A stretch of 64,000 nt of DNA from Mycolicibacterium sp. P9-22 (GTDB lineage: Bacteria > Actinomycetota > Actinomycetes > Mycobacteriales > Mycobacteriaceae): positions 62,001-126,000 of the forward strand of contig NZ_NPKP01000012.1 of assembly GCF_008329585.1 (NCBI RefSeq), given 5' to 3'. Position 1 is the stretch's first letter. Each line of letters starts with the position of its first letter. The translations under genes were made by a program, and so were the position numbers. Below are positions 32,286-41,227 of the stretch, piece after piece. Below the pieces are notes generated by a model. That model was not told the DNA's origin. It saw only the letters and a program-made list of their open reading frames with translations, and did no database searches.

Positions 32286-34220
32286 GTGGCGCTCTACCGG
32301 AAGTACCGACCCGCAAGCTTCGCCGAGGTCGTCGGCCAGGAGCATGTCACCGCACCGCTGTCGACGGCGCTCACCGCCGGGCGCATCAACCACGCGTACC
32401 TGTTCTCCGGCCCGCGTGGCTGTGGCAAGACCTCCTCGGCGCGCATCCTGGCCCGCTCGCTGAACTGCGAACAGGGGCCCACCCCGACCCCGTGCGGGGT
32501 GTGCGACTCGTGTGTGGCGCTGGCCCCCAACGGCCCGGGCAATGTGGACGTGTCCGAACTGGACGCCGCCAGCCACGGCGGCGTGGACGATACCCGTGAA
32601 CTGCGGGACCGCGCGTTCTACGCGCCGGCCCAGTCCCGGTACCGCATCTTCATCATCGACGAAGCGCACATGGTCACCAATGCGGGCTTCAACGCGCTGC
32701 TCAAGATCGTCGAGGAGCCGCCGGACCACCTGATCTTCGTGTTCGCCACCACCGAACCGGAAAAGGTGCTGCCCACCATCCGGTCCCGTACGCATCACTA
32801 CCCGTTCCGGCTGCTGGCACCCAAGACGATGCGCACCCTGCTGGAACGGATCTGTCGTGACGAGGGCGTCACCGTGGAGGACGCCGTCTACCCGCTGGTG
32901 ATCCGCGCCGGCGGCGGCTCGCCGCGCGACAGTCTCTCGGTGCTCGATCAGCTGGTCGCCGGGGCCGACAACAATCACGTCGTCTACCAGCGTGCGCTGT
33001 CGCTGCTGGGTGCCACCGACGTCGCGCTGATCGATGAGGCGGTCGACGCTCTGGCCGCCGGCGATGCGGCCGCGCTGTTCGGGGCGGTGGAATCGGTGAT
33101 CGACGCCGGCCACGACCCGCGCCGCTTCGCCGTCGATCTACTGGAACGCTTCCGGGATCTCATTGTCCTGCAGGCAGTTCCGGACGCAGCCGATCGCGGT
33201 GTGGTCGATGCCCCGGACGGGGTACTGGACCGGATGCGTGAGCAGGCCGCCAAGGTGGGGTCGGCCACGCTGGCGCGGTACGCCGAGGTGGTGCATGCCG
33301 GGCTCGGCGAGATGCGCGGCGCCACCGCGCCGCGGCTGCTGCTGGAAGTGGTCTGCGCCAGACTACTGCTGCCTTCGGCTCACGACACCGAATCGGCTCT
33401 GTTGCAACGCATCGAGCGGATAGAGACCCGCCTCGACATGGCCATCCCGTCCGATGGGTCCGCCCCGGCGCCGGCCGCGTCGGCGCCGGCAAAACAGTTC
33501 GTCCGGGCCAGCCGGGCCCAGGCGGCGGCCGAGGCCGCACCGGAGCCGAAGCGAGAACCCGCACCGGAGCCGAAGCCAGAACCCGCACCGCAGCCACAGC
33601 CAAGGCCGCTGCCGGCACCGGAGCCCGCTCCGGCACCGGAGCCTGCGCCGGTCCCGCAACCGGCGCCCACCCCGGAGCCGGTCACGCCGCCGGAGCCGAC
33701 CCCGGCTCCGGCGCCCGTGCCGCCGCCCCGGCCGGTGCCGGAACCAGAACCGGCACCCGTTGCGGTGCAGCCGGCCGCCGCCGTCGGTCAACCCGATGCC
33801 GCCGCGGTCCGCTCGATGTGGGACACGGTGCGGGAGAAGGTGAACGGCCGTAGCAAGCCGGTCAACGCCATGCTGGCCGACGCGATCGTGCGGGCGGTGG
33901 ACGGTGACACGCTCGTGCTCAGTCACCGGGCGCCCCCGCTGGCCAAGCGGCTCAGCGAGCCACGCAATGTCGAGGTGATCCGCGAAGCGCTCAAGGATGC
34001 GCTCGGGGTGAACTGGCAGGTCCGGTGCGTGCCGGACTCCGGAGAGCCGGTCCCGACCGACGCCGGTCCGGTGCCACGCCAGGATCAGCGGGCCGAAGAG
34101 GAACGCATGCTGGCCGAGGCCAACAGCGACACCTCAGAAGTGGTGCGCCGCGATCCGGAGGAAGTGGCGATCGAGCTACTTCAGACCGAACTGGGCGCCA
34201 AGCGGATCGACCGGGGCTAG
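32286..34220 (+). CDS. dnaX: DNA polymerase III subunit tau
   Basis: This is a 644-residue clamp-loader ATPase. Walker A is GPRGCGKTS (about residue 38); a four-Cys zinc site begins at LNCEQGPTPTPCGVCDSC; Walker B is FIIDEAHM; SRTHHYPFRL contains the sensor region. Domains I-III end near residue 370. An extended Pro/Glu/Ala-rich linker (33540-33790) follows, then a C-terminal polymerase-interaction domain. I saw no slippery heptamer in the linker region that would make a short gamma form. GTG start. It converges on the CFA-synthase gene with a 4-bp overlap. Confidence 0.95.
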   Translation: MALYRKYRPASFAEVVGQEHVTAPLSTALTAGRINHAYLFSGPRGCGKTSSARILARSLNCEQGPTPTPCGVCDSCVALAPNGPGNVDVSELDAASHGGVDDTRELRDRAFYAPAQSRYRIFIIDEAHMVTNAGFNALLKIVEEPPDHLIFVFATTEPEKVLPTIRSRTHHYPFRLLAPKTMRTLLERICRDEGVTVEDAVYPLVIRAGGGSPRDSLSVLDQLVAGADNNHVVYQRALSLLGATDVALIDEAVDALAAGDAAALFGAVESVIDAGHDPRRFAVDLLERFRDLIVLQAVPDAADRGVVDAPDGVLDRMREQAAKVGSATLARYAEVVHAGLGEMRGATAPRLLLEVVCARLLLPSAHDTESALLQRIERIETRLDMAIPSDGSAPAPAASAPAKQFVRASRAQAAAEAAPEPKREPAPEPKPEPAPQPQPRPLPAPEPAPAPEPAPVPQPAPTPEPVTPPEPTPAPAPVPPPRPVPEPEPAPVAVQPAAAVGQPDAAAVRSMWDTVREKVNGRSKPVNAMLADAIVRAVDGDTLVLSHRAPPLAKRLSEPRNVEVIREALKDALGVNWQVRCVPDSGEPVPTDAGPVPRQDQRAEEERMLAEANSDTSEVVRRDPEEVAIELLQTELGAKRIDRG

Positions 34221-35521
34221 GGGCTCCACCACGGCCGCATCGGCAGATTGCCATCGCGACCGCGATCGTCCAGCTTCACTGCCAGAACCTGGTGCAGCTG
34301 AACCACATTGGACTCGAAACCGAGCCGGGACCCGGCCATGTAGAGCCCCCACACCTTGGCGGTCGGCAGACCGACCTCCGCGACCGCCTCGTCCCAGTGC
34401 TCGACCAGGTTGCGGCACCAGTCCCGCAGGGTGAGCGCGTAGTGCTTGCGCAGGTTCTCCTCGTGCAGCACTTCGAACCCGACGTCCTGGGCCTCGGCGA
34501 TGATGCGACCCGACCCGGTCAACTCACCGTCGGGAAAAACGTAGCGGTCGATGAAGAAGCTCGCGGAGGCGCCGGCCCGGTTGTTCGGCCGGGTGATGCT
34601 GTGGTTGAGCAACAGCGCGCCCACCCGCATCTTCGCCTGCAGGAACGCGAAATACGACGGATAATTGGCCACGCCGATGTGTTCGGTGAGCCCGATGGAG
34701 GACACCGCGTCGAAGCCGGACTCGGTGATATCGCGGTAGTCGCCGTGGCGCACTTCGGCCAGACCGGACAATCCCTCATCGGCGATGGCGCGCTGCGCCC
34801 ACGCGGCCTGCTCGGCGGACAGGGTCACGCCCATCACGTGGACACCGCGACGGGCGGCGTAACGCACCATGCTGCCCCAGCCGCAACCCACATCGAGCAG
34901 GCGGTCGCCGGGCTGCAGGCGCAGTTTCTCGAACACCAGCCGGTACTTGTTGTCCTGCGCCTCTTCCAGCGAGGCGTTCTCGTCCGGGTAGCAGGCGCAG
35001 GTGTAGGTCATCGACGGGCCGAGTACCCGTTCGTAGAAGGCATTCGACACGTCGTAGTGATGGTGGATCGCCTCGGCATCCCGGGACTTGCTGTGCCGCA
35101 GCCCTTCTGCAATCCGTCGCCAGCGCGGCAGCGCCTCCTGCGGGGGCGGCGCGATCGGGACGAGGTGCTCCAGGCCTATCGACCCGATGACATTGGCCAG
35201 CACACGTGCGGGCGGTCGCTTGATCGCCATCTTGTCCGCGAGCGCCCGCAGCAGGTCGTAGGGGTCGCCGGGATGCACACCCAGCGGCTCGATGTCGCCC
35301 GAGACGTAGGCGCGGGCCAGGCCCAGCTCACCGGGGGCGGTCGCCAGGTAGGTGGTGCCGCGTGGAGACGTCAGGGACAGGCCGACCGCGGCGTCCTGCG
35401 GTCCCGATGTGCTGCCGTCATACGCGGTGAACTTCAGGGGAAGCCTGCCGGAGGTGAAGACCTCGAGCACCTCGGCGAGACTGAGCTTGCCCTGTTCGGT
35501 GCGGTCCTTGAAAGTGGTCAT
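34217..35521 (-). CDS. cyclopropane-fatty-acid-synthase-like SAM methyltransferase (Rv3720-like)
   Basis: This is a 434-residue enzyme of the CFA synthase/UfaA1 family. The SAM-binding motif is RLLDVGCGWGSMVRYAA, preceded by HHHYDVSNAFYERVLG and MTYTCACYP, which are hallmarks of fatty-acyl phospholipid methyltransferases. It should transfer a methylene or methyl group to an unsaturated acyl chain of a phospholipid. Its ATG overlaps the stop of the FAD oxidase gene. A coupled FAD enzyme and CFA-like methyltransferase is the arrangement that makes 10-methyl (tuberculostearic-type) fatty acids in actinobacteria; this pair is a paralogue candidate. Confidence 0.9.
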   Translation of the reverse strand: MTTFKDRTEQGKLSLAEVLEVFTSGRLPLKFTAYDGSTSGPQDAAVGLSLTSPRGTTYLATAPGELGLARAYVSGDIEPLGVHPGDPYDLLRALADKMAIKRPPARVLANVIGSIGLEHLVPIAPPPQEALPRWRRIAEGLRHSKSRDAEAIHHHYDVSNAFYERVLGPSMTYTCACYPDENASLEEAQDNKYRLVFEKLRLQPGDRLLDVGCGWGSMVRYAARRGVHVMGVTLSAEQAAWAQRAIADEGLSGLAEVRHGDYRDITESGFDAVSSIGLTEHIGVANYPSYFAFLQAKMRVGALLLNHSITRPNNRAGASASFFIDRYVFPDGELTGSGRIIAEAQDVGFEVLHEENLRKHYALTLRDWCRNLVEHWDEAVAEVGLPTAKVWGLYMAGSRLGFESNVVQLHQVLAVKLDDRGRDGNLPMRPWWSP

Positions 35522-36900
35522 TGATTCTGCACCGCCTTCGCATACAGGTCGAGCAATCGGGAGTTCGGGTCGTAGGTCTTCTTCACCGACCGGTAGGTCT
35601 CGCCACCGTAGAGAGCGTCGAACTCGTCGGCGCTGTAGAAAGATTCCGAGTACAGCGACTTGTGGCCGTCGAGCTCGGAGACCTTGCGCTCGATGAGCCG
35701 GTTGGTGTGTCCGGGGGTGGGGCCGGCCGGCACCGAGGACCAGAAGCCGATGTTGACGTAGGTGTGCCCCGATCGCAACGGGTACAGCGGCCACCGCGCG
35801 CCGTGGTCGCGCAACCGCAGCGGGCACAGCCAGATCGGTTCGACCGGAACGTTGTCCAGGAACCAGTTCAGGAATGCGGTGCAGTTCGCCAGCGGCACCT
35901 CGACGTCCTGGACCACCCGCTCCCTGGGCGGGCGGCCGTTGCGCTTCTCGATCCGGTCGGCGATACCGAACCGGCGGTCGTAGCCGATGAGCTTCCAGTA
36001 GAAACTGCTGCGCCGGTAGCGTCGCGGCCACAGTCGGCGCACCACCGGATGCTGGGCGCCGAAGGCCCGTGAACACCAGAACCAGTCGGTGTCCCAGCGC
36101 CACAGGTAATCGGCGGTGGTGAGGCGGTCGTGGCGCTCACCGTCGGCGTGCTGGATGGACCGGTAGTAGATGTCGAGGCCGGTGTAGTCGCTGACCGGCC
36201 CCGCGGTGTCGGTCTGAAAGCCCAGACACAGGTAGCTCTCCTGGGCGCTGAACACCACACCGTCGAGGTAGTGCACGGGGACACCCTGGTAGCCGCGGGT
36301 CTCGACGATGCGGTCCATCGTCGCCACCATCTCCTCGAGCGAGTGGAAACGCAGATGGCGCAGCGCGACGAACGGCTGGACGGGTTCCAGCTCGATCCGC
36401 AGGCGCACCGAATAACCGAGGGTGCCATAGGAGTTGGGGAAGGCGTGAAAGAGATCCGGATGAACCGTGCGAGTTGCGGTGACGAGTTCTCCTGCACCGG
36501 TGAGGATATCGAGTTCCAGCACCGATTCGTGCGGCAGGCCGTTGCGGAACGAGGCCGATTCGATGCCGAGCCCGGTGACGGCTCCGCCGAGGGTGATGGT
36601 CTTGAGCTGGGGTACCACCAGCGGGGACAGGCCGTAGGGCAGCGTGGCGGCCACCAGATCCTCATAGGTGCACATGCCCGACACGTCGGCGGTGCGCGCC
36701 GCGGGGTCCACCGCGATGACGCCGGTGAGTCCGGAGGTGTCCAGACCTTCGGCAGCGATCTCCTCCCGCGCCCGAAACAGGTTCGAGGTGGGTTTGCGCA
36801 GTCGCACAGTCGCTGTCGGGGGGATGGCTCGATAACTGTCGAGTAGTCGCTGCACGCCCGCCCCGTGTACAGCTTGTGCGTCAGTTGCCACAACAGACAC
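35518..36900 (-). CDS. FAD-binding oxidoreductase (Rv3719-like)
   Basis: This is a 460-residue flavoprotein with an N-terminal FAD_binding_4 (vanillyl-alcohol-oxidase type) domain: RKPTSNLFR, VSGMCTYEDLVAATLPYGL, LKTITLGGAVTGLGIES and NSYGTLGYSVRLRIEL. The C-terminal half (VFSAQESYLCLGF and on) belongs to the DIMINUTO/DWF1-like reductase group. It probably reduces an acyl-chain methylene intermediate or oxidises a lipid together with the coupled methyltransferase. GTG start at 36900. It is divergent from the SRPBCC gene. Confidence 0.88.
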   Translation of the reverse strand: MSVVATDAQAVHGAGVQRLLDSYRAIPPTATVRLRKPTSNLFRAREEIAAEGLDTSGLTGVIAVDPAARTADVSGMCTYEDLVAATLPYGLSPLVVPQLKTITLGGAVTGLGIESASFRNGLPHESVLELDILTGAGELVTATRTVHPDLFHAFPNSYGTLGYSVRLRIELEPVQPFVALRHLRFHSLEEMVATMDRIVETRGYQGVPVHYLDGVVFSAQESYLCLGFQTDTAGPVSDYTGLDIYYRSIQHADGERHDRLTTADYLWRWDTDWFWCSRAFGAQHPVVRRLWPRRYRRSSFYWKLIGYDRRFGIADRIEKRNGRPPRERVVQDVEVPLANCTAFLNWFLDNVPVEPIWLCPLRLRDHGARWPLYPLRSGHTYVNIGFWSSVPAGPTPGHTNRLIERKVSELDGHKSLYSESFYSADEFDALYGGETYRSVKKTYDPNSRLLDLYAKAVQNQ

Positions 36901-36969
36901 ACATATACGCTAGTCCTCGGTCGCCGAAGCCGCGACCGCACCGACACGTGATGACAGGAGTTTTCACTC

Positions 36970-37413
36970 ATGGGACAGGTCAGCGCTTCCAGCACTGTGT
37001 TGATTGATGCCGCACCGGAAGCTGTGCTTGCTGCGGTCTCCGATTACCAGACGGTGCGGCCCAAGATCCTCTCGTCGCATTACAGCAACTACTCGGTGCT
37101 CGAGGGTGGGCAGGGCGCAGGCACCGTGGTCGCCTGGAAGTTGCAGGCCACCGAGTCGCGCTCGCGCGATGTGAAGGCCAGCGTCGACGTCGCCGGCAAG
37201 ACCGTCATCGAGAAGGACGCCAACTCCACCCTGGTGACCAACTGGACGGTGGCGCCCGCCGGCACCGGTTCGACCGTCACCGTCAAGACATCGTGGACCG
37301 GCGCGGGCGGTGTCAAGGGCTTCTTCGAGAAGACCTTCGCCCCGCTGGGCCTGCGCAAGATCCAGGACGAGGTGCTCGGCAATCTGAAGAAGGAACTCGA
37401 AACGCCGTCCTAG
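36970..37413 (+). CDS. SRPBCC-family protein (Rv3718c-like)
   Basis: This is a 147-residue protein with the START/polyketide-cyclase-like lipid-binding fold: the opening STVLIDAAPEAVLAAVSDY and a long C-terminal helix (IQDEVLGNLKKELE) are typical. A ligand, probably hydrophobic, would sit in the central cavity. It overlaps the convergent amidase gene by 4 bp. The ligand is not known. Confidence 0.85.
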   Translation: MGQVSASSTVLIDAAPEAVLAAVSDYQTVRPKILSSHYSNYSVLEGGQGAGTVVAWKLQATESRSRDVKASVDVAGKTVIEKDANSTLVTNWTVAPAGTGSTVTVKTSWTGAGGVKGFFEKTFAPLGLRKIQDEVLGNLKKELETPS

Positions 37414-38165
37414 CTGTTGGCCAGCCAGGTCGCGACGCCCCGGGCCACGGCCTCGGCCAGCTTCTGGCGTCCGGCCTCGGACTCCATCAACGCCGAGTCT
37501 GCCGGGTTCTTCATATTGCCGAGTTCGACCAGCACCGACGGGAACTGCGCAAGGTTGAGACCTGCGATGTCCGAGCGCGGGTTGAGACCGTTGGCGCCGA
37601 TGTAATTGGCCGGCGGGACCCCCGAGCCCCGCAGCTGATCGCGCATGATCTGTGCAAACTGCACCGAGGGACCCGCCTGCACGGTGTTCAGCGGCGGGTC
37701 GGAGTACAGGACGTGGAAGCCGCGGCCGGTGGCCGGGCCGCCATCGGCGTGAATGCTGACGATGGCGTTGGGTCGCAGCGCGTTGGCCATCGCGGCCCGT
37801 TCGTCGACGCACGGCCCGAGCGCGTCGTCGTTACCGCGTGAGAGCGCGGTGCGGACACCGTTGGCGTCCAGGATCGCGCGGACCCGGAGCGTGACATCCC
37901 AGTTGAAGGTGTGCTCGGGGTAACCGGAGTTCGTGGTGGTGCCGCTGGCCTGGCAGTCCTTGGTGCCGCCCCGGCCGGTGGGAACCTGACGGCTGATGGA
38001 CGCGTCGTTGGCGCCGTTGTGACCCGGATCGAGGAAGACGATCTTGCCGGCGATGGTGTTGGGCGCGGCGCCGGCCAACGGGGCGGCCGAGGCGGACAGG
38101 CTGGCGGCGACGAGCAGCGTCGCGGCTGTGATGGCGCCGACACGCAAGCTGGAGGGGACGTGCAC
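37410..38165 (-). CDS. ami1: N-acetylmuramoyl-L-alanine amidase (Ami1/Rv3717-like)
   Basis: This is a secreted Amidase_3-family peptidoglycan hydrolase. After a signal peptide ending near LAGAAP it shows zinc ligands His in FLDPGHNG, Glu in PEHTFNWD and His in SIHADGG, and the catalytic Glu in VELGNMKN. There is no peptidoglycan-binding domain, as in Rv3717. It cleaves the muramoyl-L-alanine bond. The GTG at 38165 gives a signal peptide of normal length; an upstream start at 38207 is possible. Confidence 0.88.
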   Translation of the reverse strand: MHVPSSLRVGAITAATLLVAASLSASAAPLAGAAPNTIAGKIVFLDPGHNGANDASISRQVPTGRGGTKDCQASGTTTNSGYPEHTFNWDVTLRVRAILDANGVRTALSRGNDDALGPCVDERAAMANALRPNAIVSIHADGGPATGRGFHVLYSDPPLNTVQAGPSVQFAQIMRDQLRGSGVPPANYIGANGLNPRSDIAGLNLAQFPSVLVELGNMKNPADSALMESEAGRQKLAEAVARGVATWLANS

Positions 38166-38269
38166 GTCGCCACGGTAGTCGCGGTGACGGCTAGTGTTGA
38201 AGAGCAAATCGTCTCGAACTCGTGAGTGAAATGAAGTCGAGACCAGGTCGCAATCAAGAGGGGACAGTC

Positions 38270-38605
38270 ATGCAGCCCGGTGGTGGTCAGCCAGATATGT
38301 CCGCGTTGCTCGCGCAGGCACAGCAGGTGCAGCAGCAGCTGATGGAGGCACAGGAGGCCCTGGCGAACGCCGAGGTGCACGGTCAGGGCGGTGGCGGCCT
38401 GGTACAGGTCACGATGAAGGGCAGCGGTGAGGTCATCGCGGTGGCCATCGACCCGAAGGTGATCGACCCGTCCGATCCCGAGACGCTGCAGGACCTCATC
38501 GTCGGCGCGCTCGCCGATGCCGCCAAGCAGGTCACCATCCTCGCCCAGACCCGGCTCGGGCCGCTGGCCGGTGGCCTGGGTGGTTTCGGACTGCCGGGTA
38601 CCTGA
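38270..38605 (+). CDS. ybaB: YbaB/EbfC nucleoid-associated protein
   Basis: This is a 111-residue protein with the YbaB fold: MSALLAQAQQVQQQLMEAQ, then GGGLVQVTMKGSGEVIAVAIDP and LQDLIVGALADAAKQV. It binds DNA as a dimer and is generally encoded with recR. The ATG at 38270 has AGAGGGG upstream; a longer frame from 38222 lacks one. The recR start follows 1 bp after its stop. Confidence 0.9.
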   Translation: MQPGGGQPDMSALLAQAQQVQQQLMEAQEALANAEVHGQGGGGLVQVTMKGSGEVIAVAIDPKVIDPSDPETLQDLIVGALADAAKQVTILAQTRLGPLAGGLGGFGLPGT

Positions 38606-38606
38606 G

Positions 38607-39218
38607 TTGTTCGAGGGACCGGTACAGGATCTGATCGACGAGCTCGGCAAGCTGCCGGGCATCGGGCCCAAGAGCGCCCAGCGCATCGCGTTCCATCTGT
38701 TGTCGGTGGAGCCACCTGATATCGACCGGCTGACCGCGGTACTCGGCCGCATCCGCGACGGTGTCACGTTCTGCGCGGTGTGCGGCAACGTCTCCGATGA
38801 GGAACGCTGCCGGATCTGTAAGGACGCCCGCCGCGACGCCTCCCTGGTGTGCGTCGTCGAGGAGCCCAAGGACATTCAGGCGGTGGAACGCACCCGCGAG
38901 TTCCGGGGCCGTTACCACGTGCTGGGTGGGGCGCTGGATCCGCTGTCCGGGGTGGGCCCCGATCAGCTGCGCATCCGCGAACTGCTCAACCGGATCGGGG
39001 AGCGCGTCGACGGTGTCGACGTCGCCGAGGTCATCATCGCCACCGACCCCAATACCGAGGGCGAGGCGACCGCGACCTATCTCATGCGGATGCTGCGGGA
39101 TATTCCCGGGCTGACCGTCAGTCGCATCGCATCGGGTCTACCCATGGGCGGTGACCTGGAGTTCGCCGACGAATTGACGCTGGGACGTGCGCTCGCCGGC
39201 CGTCGCGCAATGGTCTAG
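38607..39218 (+). CDS. recR: recombination protein RecR
   Basis: This is a 203-residue protein starting at TTG 38607 with FEGPVQDLIDELGKLPGIGPK, the helix-hairpin-helix region. A C4 zinc finger (FCAVCGNVSDEERCRIC) and a Toprim domain (VVEEPKDIQAVERT, ATDPNTEGEATATYL) follow. It works with RecF and RecO in recombinational repair of gaps. The TTG start is supported by family alignment and by immediate adjacency to ybaB. It overlaps convergent gatD by 4 bp. Confidence 0.94.
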   Translation: MFEGPVQDLIDELGKLPGIGPKSAQRIAFHLLSVEPPDIDRLTAVLGRIRDGVTFCAVCGNVSDEERCRICKDARRDASLVCVVEEPKDIQAVERTREFRGRYHVLGGALDPLSGVGPDQLRIRELLNRIGERVDGVDVAEVIIATDPNTEGEATATYLMRMLRDIPGLTVSRIASGLPMGGDLEFADELTLGRALAGRRAMV

Positions 39219-39922
39219 ACCCGGCGCGGCGCCGCCAGTCGCTCGGTGCGCAGCAGATCCACCTCGTCGAGTTGCAGCGCGGGAAGCTCACCGACGACCT
39301 GTGTGAGCAGGTGGTCGGCCAGTTCCGGATTGCGCGCCAGGCACGGCCCGTGCAGATAGGTCGCCACCACACTGCCCTGCACTGCGCCGTCATAGCCGTC
39401 ACCGGCGCGGTTGCCCGCGCCCTTGGTGACCGCACTCAGTGGCTCCGCGTCATGTCCGAGAACCGTTCCGCCCCGGTGGTTTTCGAATCCGGTCAGCGGC
39501 TGGGTGAGACCGCTCAGCAGCGGCTTGGCCGACACCTCCCCGATGGTGCGGCTCTGCTGGGGTGCGGTGGTGACATCGAGCAGTCCGACACCGTCCACGC
39601 GTTCACCGGCCGAGGTCTCATACCAGTGCCCGAGCACCTGGATGGCCGCGCAGATCGCGAGCACCGGAGCCCCGCGCACGGCGGCGCGCTGCAGGCCCGG
39701 GTAGCGGATCAGGTGCTTGGTCGCCAGCCGCTGCGCGTAGTCCTCGGCGCCGCCGAGGGTGTAGATGTCCAATGAGTCCGGCACCGGGTCGGCCAGCGTG
39801 ATCTCGACGATCTCGGCATCAATTCCACGTAGCTGCAAGCGCTTCCGCAGGACGACGGCATTGCCGCTGTCGCCGTAGGTGCCCATCACATCGGGCAGCA
39901 CCAGCCCGATCCGGACCGTCAT
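39215..39922 (-). CDS. gatD: lipid II glutaminyl amidotransferase subunit GatD
   Basis: This is a 235-residue class I glutamine amidotransferase (CobB/CobQ-like). The nucleophile is Cys91 in VLAICAAIQVLG; catalytic His lies in ATYLHGPCLARNPEL. With MurT it amidates the D-glutamate alpha-carboxyl of lipid II stem peptides, a modification needed for efficient cross-linking in mycobacteria. It overlaps murT by ATGA. Confidence 0.92.
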   Translation of the reverse strand: MTVRIGLVLPDVMGTYGDSGNAVVLRKRLQLRGIDAEIVEITLADPVPDSLDIYTLGGAEDYAQRLATKHLIRYPGLQRAAVRGAPVLAICAAIQVLGHWYETSAGERVDGVGLLDVTTAPQQSRTIGEVSAKPLLSGLTQPLTGFENHRGGTVLGHDAEPLSAVTKGAGNRAGDGYDGAVQGSVVATYLHGPCLARNPELADHLLTQVVGELPALQLDEVDLLRTERLAAPRRV

Positions 39923-41136
39923 GAGACGCGCCGGTTCAGCTGCAGGAAGGCCGTGTAGTTGGCGATCACCTCGACATGTCCGGGTGGGCAGGACGCGATC
40001 GCGGCGACGGTGTCATGCACCAGAGTGTGCTCCACGCCGGCATAACTGAGGCGCACCGCCAGGTCGGTACCGCGTTCGCCGGCGGCCACCACCTGGGTGC
40101 GCTCGAAATGCTCGAACCGGACATCCCACAGCCAGGACAGGTCCTCCCCGTCGGGGACCTGTCCGTTGACCGAGATAACCACTCCCGCAGCATCTTTGTC
40201 GATCATCGACAAGGCCTCCTGCCAGCCGGCGGGATTCTTGGCCAGCAGCAGCCGTGCGGTGTGGTCACCGACCTTCACGGTTCGGTACCGGCCGGCGACC
40301 TCATCGACGGTCGATACCGCGGCCACCGCCTTGGCCGGGTCGGCGCCCAGCGTCACCGCGGCGGCGACGGCCTGGGTGGCGTTTCCGCGATTGACAGCGC
40401 CCGGCAGCGCGAGCGTCATCGGCAGCGTAAACCCCTCGGGGCCATGGATATCGGTGGCGTCGTAGGTCCACTGCGGCGTGGGCCTCTTGAAATCCGTACC
40501 GGTGGAGTACCAGTGATTACCGTCGCGCACGATGATCTCCCCGGAGCGCGGGCAGCTCACCGAGTCCCCGGCCCAGCTGCCACCCGCGGCCACCCACACC
40601 ACGTTCGGGCAGTCGTAGGCCGCCGAGGTCATCAGGACGTCATCGCAATTGGCGATCACCACGGCATCGGGATGGCGGGCCAGCCCCGCGCGCAGCGTGC
40701 GCTCGATGTGGTTGATCTCACCGACGCGGTCGAGCTGGTCGCGGGACAGATTGAGCAGCACGATCACCGCAGGTGACACGGCGTCACTGACATGCGGCAC
40801 GTGCATCTCGTCGACCTCCAGGGCGGCCAACTCGGCCCTGCGTGCGCCCGCCAGCGCGGCCACCAGCCCGGCGTCCATGTTCGCGCCCTCGGCATTGGTG
40901 GCCACCGGGCCCAGCGTGGCCAGTGCTGCGGCCGTCATCCTGGTGGTGGTCGATTTGCCGTTGGTGCCGGTCACGACCACCGCGCGGCGGTTGCGGCCGA
41001 GCTGTCCCAGGATCGATTTGTCGATCGACATCGCCACCAGGCCGCCGATCATCGCCCCGGCGCCACGGCCGGTCACCCGGGAGGCCCAGCGTGCGGCGGC
41101 ACCGGCGCCAAGCGCCAAGCGCCCTCGCAGGGACAT
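39919..41136 (-). CDS. murT: lipid II isoglutaminyl synthase subunit MurT
   Basis: This is a 405-residue Mur-ligase-type protein. The P-loop is VVVTGTNGKSTTTRM (Lys61); EVDEMHVPHVS and VLLNLSRDQLDRVGEI are Mur ligase core motifs; the C-terminal DUF1727 (LLAKNPAGWQEALSMI, VNGQVPDGEDLSWLWDV) mediates GatD binding. It activates the D-Glu carboxylate with ATP. The ATG at 41136 matches the usual N-terminus (GRLALGAGAAARWASR) behind a GGGGG; an in-frame ATG at 41175 would add 13 residues. Confidence 0.93.
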   Translation of the reverse strand: MSLRGRLALGAGAAARWASRVTGRGAGAMIGGLVAMSIDKSILGQLGRNRRAVVVTGTNGKSTTTRMTAAALATLGPVATNAEGANMDAGLVAALAGARRAELAALEVDEMHVPHVSDAVSPAVIVLLNLSRDQLDRVGEINHIERTLRAGLARHPDAVVIANCDDVLMTSAAYDCPNVVWVAAGGSWAGDSVSCPRSGEIIVRDGNHWYSTGTDFKRPTPQWTYDATDIHGPEGFTLPMTLALPGAVNRGNATQAVAAAVTLGADPAKAVAAVSTVDEVAGRYRTVKVGDHTARLLLAKNPAGWQEALSMIDKDAAGVVISVNGQVPDGEDLSWLWDVRFEHFERTQVVAAGERGTDLAVRLSYAGVEHTLVHDTVAAIASCPPGHVEVIANYTAFLQLNRRVS

Positions 41137-41227
41137 CCCCCGGTCGCTGCGCTCCTGCCCGCCGGAAGTCACCATCCTGCGAATTTTAGGCGGCCGACGC
41201 GCGCCGCTGCGATCCGGAGCCGGGTTC

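Noticed and set aside
31383..33113. Long open frame (576 codons) antisense to the aminotransferase and dnaX
   Set aside because: It spans the gap between two well-supported genes on the other strand and has no recognisable domain.
33540..33790. Programmed frameshift for a gamma form in dnaX
   Set aside because: No A-rich slippery heptamer is visible in the proline-rich linker; mycobacterial dnaX is thought to make tau only.
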